NCBI GenBank assembly: GCA_021325095.1
Contig: JAJPHV010000038.1
Coordinates: 1 to 64,000 of the forward strand
Direction of reading: 5' to 3'
DNA: 64,000 nucleotides
Origin: Chloroflexota bacterium
GTDB lineage: Bacteria > Chloroflexota > Anaerolineae > Aggregatilineales > UBA2796
Below are positions 32,153-40,905 of the stretch, piece by piece. The position numbers and the translations under genes are program-made. The notes below the pieces were generated by a model. The model was not told the origin of the DNA, did not search any database, and saw nothing but the letters and a program-made list of their open reading frames with translations. The stretch's first letter is position 1; every line of letters starts with the position of its first letter.

Positions 32153-34147
32153 TTATTGCGGCGGGGCATCGTGTTTTTCCGGAACTGCTGGGCCAGACGC
32201 CGAACCCGTAGGCAGCGCGTGACCAGTGTAGCCGTTGCCGTTTTCATGCAGATGATGAATCTGGTACGGCACGTTGGTCATGACCACCCGTTCCTGGCCC
32301 TGCAGAGCCAGGTTGAAGATGAAAGCGGTGTTCTGGTGCAAAACTTGTTCCCAAAGTGTGTCCATGGCCAGGTGGCCGAGGATCACGTTGATGTAACCTT
32401 CGGGATGTTTCTCTAACTCGGACTCGACGATTTCACGGATCGGTTCAATCAGTTGGCGGTAGGGTGACGGAACGATGATCAGTTCGCCCTCGCCGACCCG
32501 CTCCTTCCATTTTTGTTCCACCAGCGCTGCTTTGCCGGGTTTGACCTCGATGTGAATGGCCTTCCAGGGACAGCCCATCGATTTAGCATAATCGACCATA
32601 CGCAGCGTTCCGGCATGGACATCCTCGATGAACAACAGACTCAACACCGGGCCAATGTGTCGCTTGGGCCGTTTGTGTGAAAGACTGAGCAAAGCAGCCA
32701 CATCGCGGTAATGGTAATGGATGCGGAAGAAAACATAGACGAGGGCTGGAATGAGCAGGACGATAAACCACGCCCCCTGCGTGAATTTGGTCACGGCGAA
32801 GACGATCATGACGATGCCGGTCACCAATGCACCCAGTGCACTCAACGCCAGCTTGGGCTTCCAGTGAGCGTCATATTCCAGGACAGTGGCCTCTGTCTTG
32901 ACGACTTCGCCGGGTTGCATATGGCCGACTTTCCAGGTACGCACGACCATGCCCGACTGCGACATGGTAAAACTCAGGAAAACGCCGATAGCGTAGAGCG
33001 GGATCAGGGCTGAGGTTTCTGCGCGGAAGAAAACGACCAGCAGCGAGGCCAACAAACCCAACACGACAATGCCCCAGGAGTAAACCAGCCGCGAGCCGCG
33101 CAGCGTCAACTGGCGGGGCAAAAAGCCATCCCCGGCAATGAGAGCCGCCAGACGAGGAAAATCTGCGTAGCTGGTATTGGCGGCCATCAACAGCACCAGG
33201 GCCGTCCCAGTCAGCGTCAGAAAGTAGAGCGGGCTGTTGCCATAGATAGCGCGCGCGATCTGCGAGACGATTGTTTCCTGGTGAGATGGCACGGCCTGAA
33301 TCTGGTGCGCCAACAAAGTAAAGCCCAGGAAGATCACGATCAAAATGCTGCTCATCCAGGCTAGTGTGCTGGCCGCATTTTTGGTCCTGGGTTCTTTGAA
33401 AGCGGTGATGCCGTTTGAGATCGCCTCAATACCGGTCAGAGCGGTGCAGCCGCTTGAGAAGGCGCGCAGGATCAGGAACCAGGTGAACGGTTCAAGGACA
33501 CTGTGCTTAACCATCTCGACGCCCGTGATTGGCGTAAGCTGCCCTGTCAGGTAGCGATAGCCACCCACAGCCAGCATCAGAAAGGCCAATGCCAGGAAGA
33601 AGTAAGTCGGAATGGCAAACACCCGCCCCGACTCCTTAACACCGCGCAAGTTAATGATGGTCATGATGATGATGACCAGCAGCGCGATCTCGACTCGAAA
33701 ATCGCGCAGAGTCTGGACGCCCGATGTGATCTGTTCCACGCCGTTGGAGATGCTGACGGCGACGGTCAGGATGTAATCGGTGAGCAAGGCTGCACCTGCG
33801 ATCTGGGCGGGCAATTCCCCCAGGTTGTCGCGGGCCACAATGTAAGCCCCGCCGCCGTTGGGGTAGGCATGGATGGTCTGGCGGTACGAAAGCGTCACGA
33901 TAATCAGCAGGGTCGCAATCGCAAGCGCAATCGGAAGAGCTGTGTCGAAGTAACCAGCACCCGCAAAAGCCAGAATGACGAGGATTTCCTCGGTGGCATA
34001 CGCAGTGGAGGAGAGCGCATCTGATGCGAAGACCGCTAACCCGATGACCCGGCTGACTGCCTGATGGGGCAAATCATAGGTAGCAAGCGGTTTGCCGAAC
34101 AACAGACGGCCCAGAGTAGGCTTGTTTGGACTCGCGGCGGTTGCCAT
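32153..34147 (-). CDS. KimA-like potassium/amino acid permease of the APC superfamily
   Basis: 664 residues, about 12 transmembrane helices followed by a 160-residue cytoplasmic domain. The N-terminus resembles Bacillus KimA (YdaO): LLFGKPL, ALSSTAYATEEILVILA, SYRQTIHAYPNGGGAYIV, and the LLTDYILTVAVSISNGVEQ stretch. KimA is a proton-coupled high-affinity K+ importer controlled by c-di-AMP. The C-terminal segment (HVGPVLSLLFI..., VEQKWKERVGEGELIIVPSPYR) is UspA-like, as in KimA homologues. GAGGGA five bases before ATG 34147. An amino-acid substrate remains possible. Confidence 0.86.
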   Translation of the reverse strand: MATAASPNKPTLGRLLFGKPLATYDLPHQAVSRVIGLAVFASDALSSTAYATEEILVILAFAGAGYFDTALPIALAIATLLIIVTLSYRQTIHAYPNGGGAYIVARDNLGELPAQIAGAALLTDYILTVAVSISNGVEQITSGVQTLRDFRVEIALLVIIIMTIINLRGVKESGRVFAIPTYFFLALAFLMLAVGGYRYLTGQLTPITGVEMVKHSVLEPFTWFLILRAFSSGCTALTGIEAISNGITAFKEPRTKNAASTLAWMSSILIVIFLGFTLLAHQIQAVPSHQETIVSQIARAIYGNSPLYFLTLTGTALVLLMAANTSYADFPRLAALIAGDGFLPRQLTLRGSRLVYSWGIVVLGLLASLLVVFFRAETSALIPLYAIGVFLSFTMSQSGMVVRTWKVGHMQPGEVVKTEATVLEYDAHWKPKLALSALGALVTGIVMIVFAVTKFTQGAWFIVLLIPALVYVFFRIHYHYRDVAALLSLSHKRPKRHIGPVLSLLFIEDVHAGTLRMVDYAKSMGCPWKAIHIEVKPGKAALVEQKWKERVGEGELIIVPSPYRQLIEPIREIVESELEKHPEGYINVILGHLAMDTLWEQVLHQNTAFIFNLALQGQERVVMTNVPYQIHHLHENGNGYTGHALPTGSASGPAVPEKHDAPPQ

Positions 34148-34184
34148 GTCGTTCCCTCATTACCTTTGAGCGCAAAACTTGAGT

Positions 34185-34213
34185 ATTCTTGCACAATCAC
34201 GGTCTGCTGTCAA
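34185..34213 (-). promoter_or_regulatory. Promoter of the KimA-like gene
   Basis: On the minus strand TTGACA (34213-34208), 17 bases, AAGAAT (34190-34185). Transcription would begin near 34178, only about 30 bases before the start codon, which leaves no room for an upstream c-di-AMP riboswitch in the leader. Confidence 0.45.
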
Positions 34214-34473
34214 AGTCGCCCCCCAATTACAGGGGGGCATGTGGCTGCCCCTGTGAGCGGCGCGACAACAGGCTCATGCACGCCGAGGTAAGGGATGGAC
34301 ACGTCGTTCTTTCGTGCAACCTGCCAAGCCTATCCATCTCCTCCCCTTCTTTTACGTGTCAGCGTGTGAACCAGCCGGAGGGGGTGGGGCGAGGTTCCGT
34401 TTCCCGATTGGAGAGGAGTCAGGGCTGGGGTAAACTGGTGTCGGCAACTCCGTAACCGTGCCAAGAGGACACC
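34214..34473. other. Intergenic region with competing hairpins and a repeat
   Basis: No gene seen. GCCCCCC (34218-34224) pairs with GGGGGGC (34232-34238), while GGGGCA (34234-34239) can instead pair with TGCCCC (34246-34251), so the two hairpins exclude each other. From about 34370 to 34440 lies a degenerate copy of the CTCCCC/GGGGTG...GGAGAGG repeat family. The start of the membrane protein at 34474 follows. Confidence 0.4.
34370..34440. repeat. Degenerate copy of the GGAGAGGG...GTGAGG repeat family
   Basis: The stretch contains GGAGGGGGTGGGGCGAGGTTCC and, 20 bases on, GATTGGAGAGGAGTCAGGGC. Both elements recur in the copies at 13482-13515 (AATTGGAGAGGGGG, GGTGAGGTTCC) and 35068-35163, in a rearranged order. 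It ends 34 bases before the GTG start of the next gene. Confidence 0.4.
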
Positions 34474-36126
34474 GTGCCACTCTTCCAATCCCGCCCGCTG
34501 GTTCGTCTCGATTACGCACTTATCGCCGGCGTGATGTTGCTTGCCATCGTGGCGCGGGCGCTGCCTGGCCCCCGCACCATCGACGACGCCTTTATCACCT
34601 TCCGCTACAGCCGCAACATCATCGAGGGACAGGGCTTCGTCTACAACCCCGGCTCGCGCGTGCTCGGCACAACCACACCGCTCTTTACGGTGTTGATGGC
34701 GGCGCTCGGCGTACTGTTCGGAGGGCAAGATTTCCCCTGGTATGCCATCGCCGTGAGCGCCCTGGCCGATGCAGGCACAGCGGCCTTGCTTTTCTTGTTG
34801 GCCCGCCGCCTGACCGGGAACTGCTGGATGGGAGCGCTGCTGGGCGCGCTGTGGGCCATCGCACCGCGCAGTGTGACCTTCGCCGTCGGCGGGATGGAAA
34901 CCAGTCTCAACATCTTCTGGATGATCGGCGCGCTCTGGCTGTACGTGATCGGGCGCGAGGGCTGGGTGGGCGTGTGCGCGGCGCTTGGAGTCCTGACACG
35001 TATCGACGCCGTGATCTGGATCGGGCCGTTGTTCCTCTACCAGTGGATCGAAAAGTGGCGCAGCCAACCTCATCCCCTCACCCCTTCTCCGCAAGCAGAG
35101 AGGAGGAGTGCATTTACTCCTGACTCCCCTCTCCACGCTGGTGGAGAGGGGCCGGGGGTGAGGCGAATCCTATCCCTTACCCCCTGGCGAACCTGGCTGG
35201 CTTTCGCTATCACCGTCACACCCTGGCTCATCTTCAGCCTGGCCTATTTCGGATCGCCGTTCCCGCGCTCGCTGACGGCGAAAGCAGTGGCCTACGTCAT
35301 GCCACCCGGTTCAGCGTTGGTGACATTCATTCAGAACTACTCAACGCCGTTCTTCGAGTTCGACACCTTCGGCTCCCTTGGGGCGGCTGTGGGCAGCCTG
35401 GTCTACCTGACGCTGAGTTTGCTTGGCATTGCCTACGCAGCCCGGCGCTTGCCACGCTTGCTGCCGATCCTGATCTATCCCTGGCTATACATGGCGATCT
35501 TTTCTGCCGCCAACCCGCTCATCTTTCGCTGGTACACGGCCCCGCCCATGCCCGGCCTGATGCTCGGCATTGTGGGTGGGGCATGGCTCCTCATCGAGAA
35601 TCTGCGACGGGCCACCCGGCAGCCGAGCGCGATTCCGGTAGCCATTGGCGCGCTGGCGATCCTGTGGGGTGGCATGTCGCTCCACGCCTGGCGGCTGCAT
35701 CCTGACCACGCCCCGGATCGGCCCGCGCCAGAGATGGCCTGGCACAAGATTGAATTGCTATATCAGCAGATTGGTACGGAACTGCGCGAAAAATACGGCG
35801 TCACGTCCGAAACGCGCGTCGGCTCGGCGGATATTGGCGCGGTGGGCTATTTCAGCCGGGCTACCATTGTCGATACGGTGGGCCTGGTCACGCCTGCGCT
35901 GTCCAAATATTACCCGGTCTCACCCACACTGATCGTGCCGGGCCAGAACTACGCAATCCCACCGCAGTTGATCAAAGAAACGCAGCCCGCCTTCCTGGTG
36001 ACCATGGAGGCGTTTGTCCGGCTGGGACTGGAGAAAGATGATACGTTCAAACAGAATTACGTGCTGCTGGAGGAGATTCCGACGGATTTCTACGGTACGG
36101 GAATGCGTCTATACAAACGTCAGTGA
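34474..36126 (+). CDS. Membrane glycosyltransferase-like protein with repeat-derived insert
   Basis: 550 residues, about ten transmembrane helices with an early DDAFITFRYSRNIIEGQGFVYNPG loop; acidic residues after the first helix mark GT-C (PMT/ArnT-like) mannosyl/arabinosyltransferases using polyprenyl-phosphate sugars. A C-terminal periplasmic part (about 420-550) holds VGSADIGAVGYFSRATIVDTVG. GTG start with AAGAGGA upstream. Residues about 199-236 are a Pro/Arg/Gly-rich insert in a cytoplasmic or periplasmic loop encoded by a palindromic DNA repeat, inserted in frame. Acceptor unknown. Confidence 0.83.
   Translation: MPLFQSRPLVRLDYALIAGVMLLAIVARALPGPRTIDDAFITFRYSRNIIEGQGFVYNPGSRVLGTTTPLFTVLMAALGVLFGGQDFPWYAIAVSALADAGTAALLFLLARRLTGNCWMGALLGALWAIAPRSVTFAVGGMETSLNIFWMIGALWLYVIGREGWVGVCAALGVLTRIDAVIWIGPLFLYQWIEKWRSQPHPLTPSPQAERRSAFTPDSPLHAGGEGPGVRRILSLTPWRTWLAFAITVTPWLIFSLAYFGSPFPRSLTAKAVAYVMPPGSALVTFIQNYSTPFFEFDTFGSLGAAVGSLVYLTLSLLGIAYAARRLPRLLPILIYPWLYMAIFSAANPLIFRWYTAPPMPGLMLGIVGGAWLLIENLRRATRQPSAIPVAIGALAILWGGMSLHAWRLHPDHAPDRPAPEMAWHKIELLYQQIGTELREKYGVTSETRVGSADIGAVGYFSRATIVDTVGLVTPALSKYYPVSPTLIVPGQNYAIPPQLIKETQPAFLVTMEAFVRLGLEKDDTFKQNYVLLEEIPTDFYGTGMRLYKRQ
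35068..35163. repeat. Interspersed palindromic repeat inside a coding region
   Basis: CCTCATCCCCTCACCCC at the left pairs with GGCCGGGGGTGAGG at the right, with an inner CCCTCTCC...GGAGAGGG stem. About 96 bases, a multiple of three, so the host reading frame continues through it as a peptide reading HPLTPSPQAERR and so on. Related copies lie at 6235-6273, 13482-13515 and 34370-34440. Confidence 0.6.
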
Positions 36127-36232
36127 TTTCCGACGGTTCCCGGCAACGTTCCCACTCCGCCTGTGCATTCAACCGCGAATTAACGCTTTCTAAGCTCGCC
36201 CTGAGTAAATGCTGAGACTCAGTCCGCTCGTC

Positions 36233-36262
36233 TTGACAGCAGCTTACCAGTTTTGTTATGAC
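36233..36262 (+). promoter_or_regulatory. Promoter of the KGG stress protein gene
   Basis: TTGACA (36233-36238), 18 bases, TATGAC (36257-36262), about 60 bases before the start codon at 36324. The -35 is consensus and the -10 matches four of six. The gene has its own GGGAG ribosome-binding site. Confidence 0.42.
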
Positions 36263-36323
36263 TGACGCAAGCGCACCGACTGATCGTTAGTGCGCCTAAG
36301 ATGAGGTAGAAAGGGAGATCACG

Positions 36324-36680
36324 ATGGCAGGCACGAAACAGCGCGGATTCGCCTCGATGGATGAGGAGAAACAGCGCGAGATTGCGAGCCTGGGAGGACG
36401 CGCTGCGCACCAGAAAGGCACGGCACACGAATTTACCTCGGAGGAAGCACGGGCGGCGGGCCATAAGGGCGGCGAGACCGTCAGTCGTGACCGTGAACAC
36501 ATGGCTCGTATCGGGCGCAAGGGCGGGCAGGCGGTCAGCCGCAACCGTGAACACATGGCGCAGATCGGGCGTAAGGGCGGCGAAAGCTCAGGCAGCAACC
36601 GGGACGGCCACGATGCGCGGGCCAGCAGAAGCGGCCAGGCGGGCAGCCGGGACGCGCGCGAAGGTACGCCCTCACGGTGA
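36324..36680 (+). CDS. KGG-repeat general stress protein
   Basis: 118-residue hydrophilic protein with the KGG/con-10 repeat: REIASLGGRAAHQ, ARAAGHKGGETVS, ARIGRKGGQAVS and AQIGRKGGESS. Such proteins (B. subtilis GsiB, fungal Con-10, E. coli YciG) accumulate under starvation, desiccation or stationary phase and are thought to be hydrophilins. Two 18-residue units (KGGETVSRDREHMARIGR and KGGQAVSRNREHMAQIGR) are direct repeats at the DNA level. Highly charged and probably disordered. Monocistronic, with its own promoter. Confidence 0.9.
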   Translation: MAGTKQRGFASMDEEKQREIASLGGRAAHQKGTAHEFTSEEARAAGHKGGETVSRDREHMARIGRKGGQAVSRNREHMAQIGRKGGESSGSNRDGHDARASRSGQAGSRDAREGTPSR

Positions 36681-37091
36681 AGGCACGCGCAAGAGGGGCA
36701 GCGCGGCGTCGATCCGCTCTCCTGACCCAGGGAGGTTCCTGCACAAACAGCCCGCCAACCCGCTTCGGGAAGCTCTGAACACGGTCTTGGCAGCCTTGAC
36801 AAGGCGGCGCCAAGGTAGTCCTGACCTCGCTCCCAGCTACGATTCAGACACGCGGTTGGGGCGAGGTTATCTTCCGTTAGTAGAATCAGCGCTCTACGTC
36901 TGCAAATTCATACTTTACAGGTCGTGTAATTTATGAGATAATGCCTGTTGATAGTGTAGACAGTGCCTTGGTCTGAGATTGAAGCCGCGCGCCTTGGCTA
37001 TTACACAAATGGCTCGGGCGCTTTTGCTTTTTTGCCAACGTCAACTTCTACCCTATCAAGTTCAGTTTCTCGTCTCTTATGGAGTGTCTCA
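36681..37091 (+). other. Gene-free region holding the RRM gene's promoter and leader
   Basis: 410 bases without a convincing gene. The left part (36681-36900) shows nothing recognisable. The right part holds the promoter at 36914-36942 and a leader of about 140 bases that is AU-richer than the surroundings, with pyrimidine tracts (TTTTGCTTTTTTGCC) and a TGGAG ribosome-binding site at the end. Frames open through the leader are not preceded by an RBS. Confidence 0.5.
36914..36942 (+). promoter_or_regulatory. Promoter of the RRM gene
   Basis: TTTACA (36914-36919), 17 bases, GATAAT (36937-36942): five of six matches at each hexamer with ideal spacing. The predicted start near 36949 leaves a long 5' leader of about 140 bases, reminiscent of cold-shock-type control of RNA-binding protein genes. 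Confidence 0.6.
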
Positions 37092-37454
37092 ATGAATAAG
37101 AAGTTGTATGTTGGCAACCTTCCGTACAGCACCACGGAAGCCCAGGTTCGTGCCCTGTTCGGGCAGGCGGGTGAAATCACCGATGTGGCTCTGATCACAG
37201 ATCGTGAGACGGGCCGCCCCAAGGGGTTCGGTTTCGTGGAAATGGCGACGGAAGAGGGTGCGCAGGAAGCGATCAAGCGCTTCAACGGTTACACGCTTGA
37301 AAATCGCAACCTGACCGTCAACGAAGCGCGTCCCCGCGAAGAGCGTTCGGGCGGCAGCTTTGGTGGGGGGCGTCGTGATGACCGGAACGGGGGTTACGGT
37401 GGCTACAGCGGCGGCAACCGTGATCGCGGCAATCGTGGCGGTGGCCGGTTCTAA
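37092..37454 (+). CDS. RNA-binding protein, single RRM with Gly-rich tail
   Basis: 120 residues: one RNA recognition motif (residues 4-82) with RNP2 LYVGNL (5-10) and RNP1 KGFGFVEM (44-51), then an Arg/Gly/Tyr-rich tail (GGGRRDDRNGGYGGYSGGNR). This matches the Rbp proteins of cyanobacteria and Chloroflexota, which are cold-induced and bind U-rich RNA. ATG 37092 is set by the RRM fold and TGGAG upstream. Own promoter, long leader and strong terminator make it a single-gene unit. Confidence 0.95.
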   Translation: MNKKLYVGNLPYSTTEAQVRALFGQAGEITDVALITDRETGRPKGFGFVEMATEEGAQEAIKRFNGYTLENRNLTVNEARPREERSGGSFGGGRRDDRNGGYGGYSGGNRDRGNRGGGRF

Positions 37455-37486
37455 ACCCGTTCACGCATTCGATAGCAAACTGACCT

Positions 37487-37515
37487 GGGCGTCCCAATCG
37501 GGACGCCCTTGTTTT
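37487..37515 (+). terminator. Intrinsic terminator after the RRM gene
   Basis: Perfect nine-base stem GGGCGTCCC/GGGACGCCC with AATC loop, followed by TTGTTTT. Lies between the convergent RRM and response regulator genes. Confidence 0.9.
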
Positions 37516-37542
37516 CCCGGCGCATCTACGGAATCGCGGAAC

Positions 37543-38133
37543 CTACAGTCGCCGTAGTTTGTCGATCAGGCGGTGCAGGTAGTTACGTTGCGTGTTGCCC
37601 GTTGACAGGCTCTGCAGACGGCGCGTCTCGGCCTGCAACCAGGCTTCGTCGCAGGGCTGGCCGTCGATCAACACCTGCGTGCCCGTCCACTGACCGCTTG
37701 GCAGGCGGTTGTAGACTCTCTGGTAGGCGGCTGCGTAGGCGCGCAGGGCCGCCTGCATTTCGTGGCTCGGCACTTTGCGCGTGCTGCTGAGTAGCCGCTG
37801 TGCTGCGCTGATCAGGTCACTGAGGTCGATGGGCTTGGTCAGGAAAACGTCGATACCCCGCTCTCTGGCTTCCGTTTTCAGAGTATCGTCTACCGAGATA
37901 CCCAGCACGGGCACGTCGCGCAGGCCGGGTTCTGAGCGAATATATTGGAGAATCTCCACGCCCGAACCAGAAGGGAGATGAAAATCGGTGATCACCAGGT
38001 CGGGCCGATTTGTCTCCAGATATTGCATTGTTTCGGGCAGGTCATAAAAGACGCACGTCTGGTGCTTTTCAAAGATGCGCTCGTATAACTGCGCAATCTC
38101 AACATTGTCTTCGACGATTAGAACGGTAGCCAT
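37543..38133 (-). CDS. Response regulator with receiver domain
   Basis: 196 residues. REC domain (1-118) with acidic pair in LIVEDN, phosphoacceptor D50 in LVITDFHLP, S80 in LGISVDD and K100 in FLTKPIDL. The remaining 75 residues are helical and basic, ending LHRLIDKLRRL, without a recognisable DNA-binding or enzymatic domain. No histidine kinase is adjacent. Possibly a phosphorelay or protein-protein regulator. Confidence 0.92.
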   Translation of the reverse strand: MATVLIVEDNVEIAQLYERIFEKHQTCVFYDLPETMQYLETNRPDLVITDFHLPSGSGVEILQYIRSEPGLRDVPVLGISVDDTLKTEARERGIDVFLTKPIDLSDLISAAQRLLSSTRKVPSHEMQAALRAYAAAYQRVYNRLPSGQWTGTQVLIDGQPCDEAWLQAETRRLQSLSTGNTQRNYLHRLIDKLRRL

Positions 38134-38274
38134 CGCTCAGTCCCCTGAAGGTGAAGAGACTTCGTTCTATTTGCCTGGAATCTTAACGCATTTTCAGCCT
38201 TACGCATGTATCAGCCTGTGGTCGGGCAAGCACAGGTTGCGTAGCCCGAACAGGCACGCTACACTCCCGCCGTT

Positions 38275-39651
38275 ATGCGTCTTTCACCGCTCATCACCCT
38301 GTTGGCTGCCCTGGCTGCTTTGATCGTGGTTGGCGCGGCGGGGGCATTCATCCTGCAACCAGCACGGCCTCTGCTGGCGGATGCCGGGTTCAGCCTTGAC
38401 CGCATCACGCCCAATGCTGATGGCAGGGATGACGCCACTGAGATTCATTATACGCTGAACCGGAATGCCCGGATCACTATCGCCCTGACCAACCCGGCCA
38501 GCGGCCAGCGCTTCCTGTTTCGCAATGCGGAGCCAAGACCCGCCGGGAACTATACTGTCCTCTTCAGTGGCATCGTCGATGGCTACACGCTGCCCGGCGA
38601 AAACCCCGGCGGTGACATCGAGGCCCGACTGGTTCCCAATGGGACGTACCATTGGACCATTCAGGCGGACACCGACAGCGGTGAAACCGCCAGCGCCAGC
38701 GGTACGCTGACCGTCGCCGATTCGGATGCAGCGCTGCCTGCGATCCAGGCTTTCAGCGTGTCGCCGCAGCGCTTCACACCCAATCAGGACGGCATCGATG
38801 ACCGCGTTGCCATCAACGTATACCTTGCCAAAGCCGCTACCCTGACCGTCTACCTGGAAGGACAGGACCGGCAGCGTTACTACGTCGCGGAGCGCATCGA
38901 AGGCCGCAAGCCGGGTGAGCCGGGCGCACACGTCTTTGATTACGACGGCGGAGTCGATAACGACATCACGCCGCCGCCCGATGGCGACTATGCCGTCGTC
39001 GTCGTCGCCCAGGATCAGGAGGGGCAGCGCATCCGCCGCACGAGCACCGTCACGCTGGCTGACGGCGGCCTGCCCAACGCCGAGATCCCGGCGCAGAGCA
39101 GCGGCGGCGCGGTGTACTACACCAGCGCGCCCTACAAAGACTCGTACTTCACCGATGCCAGCACGCCGGGCGAAGCCATCCCGCAGCCGCAAGGGGTCAC
39201 TTCGACGCTGGCAACCATGACGATGCCTCAAGGAGACTTGCTGGTCTTCCGGCTCACAGTCTCAAACTATGGGTCCACGCCGATCCGCACCATTGGCCCC
39301 TGGCCGGGCACGGTCTACCAGTACGACCAGCTTGCCGCTGCCATGAACAGCGACCCGGTTAGCGGCGCGTGGCGCGTCGGTCTGGCCTGCGAGCGGAGCG
39401 AAACGTCGCTGCCCTGGCGTTGGGCCATCGGTTCGCCTGATCAACTGACCAAAGTCGAGCGCGACGGCGAAACGTTGTGGTATCTGATGCCCGGCAAGCA
39501 AGCCGTCGTCTGGGGCGCGATCCGCATGACAAAGCTGATCAAGACGCGCAATCCGCAGGAATGCTGGGCAGCGCTCATCCACGAAGACGTTGCCATTCCT
39601 CCCCTGCAAAGCCATGTCGGGCCGATCAAAGTCGAACTGACGCCCAAGTAA
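38275..39651 (+). CDS. Secreted/anchored protein with FlgD-like Ig repeats
   Basis: 458 residues. N-terminal signal or anchor helix (LITLLAALAALIVVGAAGAF). Two FlgD/gliding-type Ig-like domains: the first opens FSLDRITPNADGRDDATEI and the second FSVSPQRFTPNQDGIDDRVA, both with the P(N/D)xDGxxD calcium-type loop. The C-terminal third (from about 290) is a separate beta-rich domain with Trp-rich segments and a Cys pair. Likely a cell-surface structural protein. Confidence 0.75.
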   Translation: MRLSPLITLLAALAALIVVGAAGAFILQPARPLLADAGFSLDRITPNADGRDDATEIHYTLNRNARITIALTNPASGQRFLFRNAEPRPAGNYTVLFSGIVDGYTLPGENPGGDIEARLVPNGTYHWTIQADTDSGETASASGTLTVADSDAALPAIQAFSVSPQRFTPNQDGIDDRVAINVYLAKAATLTVYLEGQDRQRYYVAERIEGRKPGEPGAHVFDYDGGVDNDITPPPDGDYAVVVVAQDQEGQRIRRTSTVTLADGGLPNAEIPAQSSGGAVYYTSAPYKDSYFTDASTPGEAIPQPQGVTSTLATMTMPQGDLLVFRLTVSNYGSTPIRTIGPWPGTVYQYDQLAAAMNSDPVSGAWRVGLACERSETSLPWRWAIGSPDQLTKVERDGETLWYLMPGKQAVVWGAIRMTKLIKTRNPQECWAALIHEDVAIPPLQSHVGPIKVELTPK

Positions 39652-39783
39652 AGCGATCCCCTCTCCTCCTGGCAGTTTGGGCCGTTTTTCACAAATGTGC
39701 TGTGAATGCACATCTTCCCCGATCTGGCCTATAATTGGAGACATCATCATCTGCACGCAAGCGAGATGTGGAAGGCGAACAGA

Positions 39784-40833
39784 ATGGCTGTTGCAACGAG
39801 CAGCGCGACCATGAAGGCGGTCATTTATGCTGCGCCCGGTGACATTCGGCTGGAAGACCGCCCGCTACCCGGCGAGCCAGGGCCAGGTGAGTTGCTGGTG
39901 CGTATTCGTGTCTGCGGCGTCTGCGGCAGCGACGTGACCGACTGGTACATGGCTCCCCGCGCGCCTGTCGCGCTCGGACACGAAGCGGCGGGCGACGTGG
40001 TGGCAGTGGGCGAAGGCGTGTCGGCCTTTGTCGAAGGCGACAGGGTGGCGCTGCACCATCACATGCCATGCATGGTCTGCGACCTGTGCCAGCACGGGCA
40101 CTATACGCTGTGCCCGCAGTTCAAGAAGACACGCCTGCATCCGGGCGGGCTGGCCGAGTATGCGCGCGTCCCGGCGGAAATTGTGGCGGGCGATGTGCTG
40201 AAAATCCCGGATGACATGTCCTATGAAGTCGGGGCGCTGGTCGAGCCGGTGGCTTGCTGCGTCCGGGCGCTGGATCGCTCCAACATCCGTCCGGGCGATA
40301 CGGTGCTCGTCCTGGGCGCAGGCTTCAACGGGGTCGTGATGGCGCTGTTGGCCTTCCACTGGGGCGCAGATCGGGTGGGCATCCTGGATCGTGTGCCGGT
40401 GCGTCTGGAACGGGCGCGTTCGCTGGGACTGACGCCGTTCAACATTGACGACGCGGACATGGCCGAGCAGATTCGCCGCTGGGCCGACGCATCGGGGCCG
40501 CACACCGTCATCGTCACGCCCGCAACGACCAAAGCCGCCGAGATGGGCTTCAATCTGGCCGGGCCGGGCGCAACCGTCATGCTGTATGGGCCGCCTGCGC
40601 CCGATGACATCTGGCCGCTGAATGCCAACCGCATGTTCTTCCAGGAGATCAACGTCACCGGGTCATACTCGGCGGGGCCTTACGACACACGGCGCGCCCT
40701 GTCCATCTTGCGTAACCGGGTGATCGACCCCGAAGTGCTGATCACCCATCGCTTCCCGCTGGCCCAGGCGAGTACAGCCCTCAAAATGATCAAACAGGCA
40801 GGCGACTCCCTGAAAATTGTGGTCGAGATATAG
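39784..40833 (+). CDS. Zinc-dependent alcohol/polyol dehydrogenase (MDR)
   Basis: 349 residues, medium-chain dehydrogenase. Catalytic zinc ligands in CGVCGSDV and GHEAAGDVV; structural zinc Cys quartet in HHHMPCMVCDLCQHGHYTLC; NAD-binding region VLGAGFNGVVMALLAFHWGA. Resembles sorbitol, threonine or galactitol dehydrogenases. ATG 39784 has GGAAGG eight bases upstream. Paired with a second family member 72 bases downstream, so the two probably act on related polyols or sugar acids. Confidence 0.92.
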   Translation: MAVATSSATMKAVIYAAPGDIRLEDRPLPGEPGPGELLVRIRVCGVCGSDVTDWYMAPRAPVALGHEAAGDVVAVGEGVSAFVEGDRVALHHHMPCMVCDLCQHGHYTLCPQFKKTRLHPGGLAEYARVPAEIVAGDVLKIPDDMSYEVGALVEPVACCVRALDRSNIRPGDTVLVLGAGFNGVVMALLAFHWGADRVGILDRVPVRLERARSLGLTPFNIDDADMAEQIRRWADASGPHTVIVTPATTKAAEMGFNLAGPGATVMLYGPPAPDDIWPLNANRMFFQEINVTGSYSAGPYDTRRALSILRNRVIDPEVLITHRFPLAQASTALKMIKQAGDSLKIVVEI

Positions 40834-40905
40834 CGGGTTGCCCATTCCTGATCAGCATCTCCCGGTTCGGTCAGCGGGCGAGGTAAAGAGAGAAGGCACA
40901 AGCAC

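Noticed and set aside
34214..34330. c-di-AMP (ydaO) riboswitch upstream of the KimA-like gene
   Set aside because: Some AGCCACA and GGGGGGCGAC pieces recall the motif, but the conserved order is not there and the best promoter lies between it and the gene.
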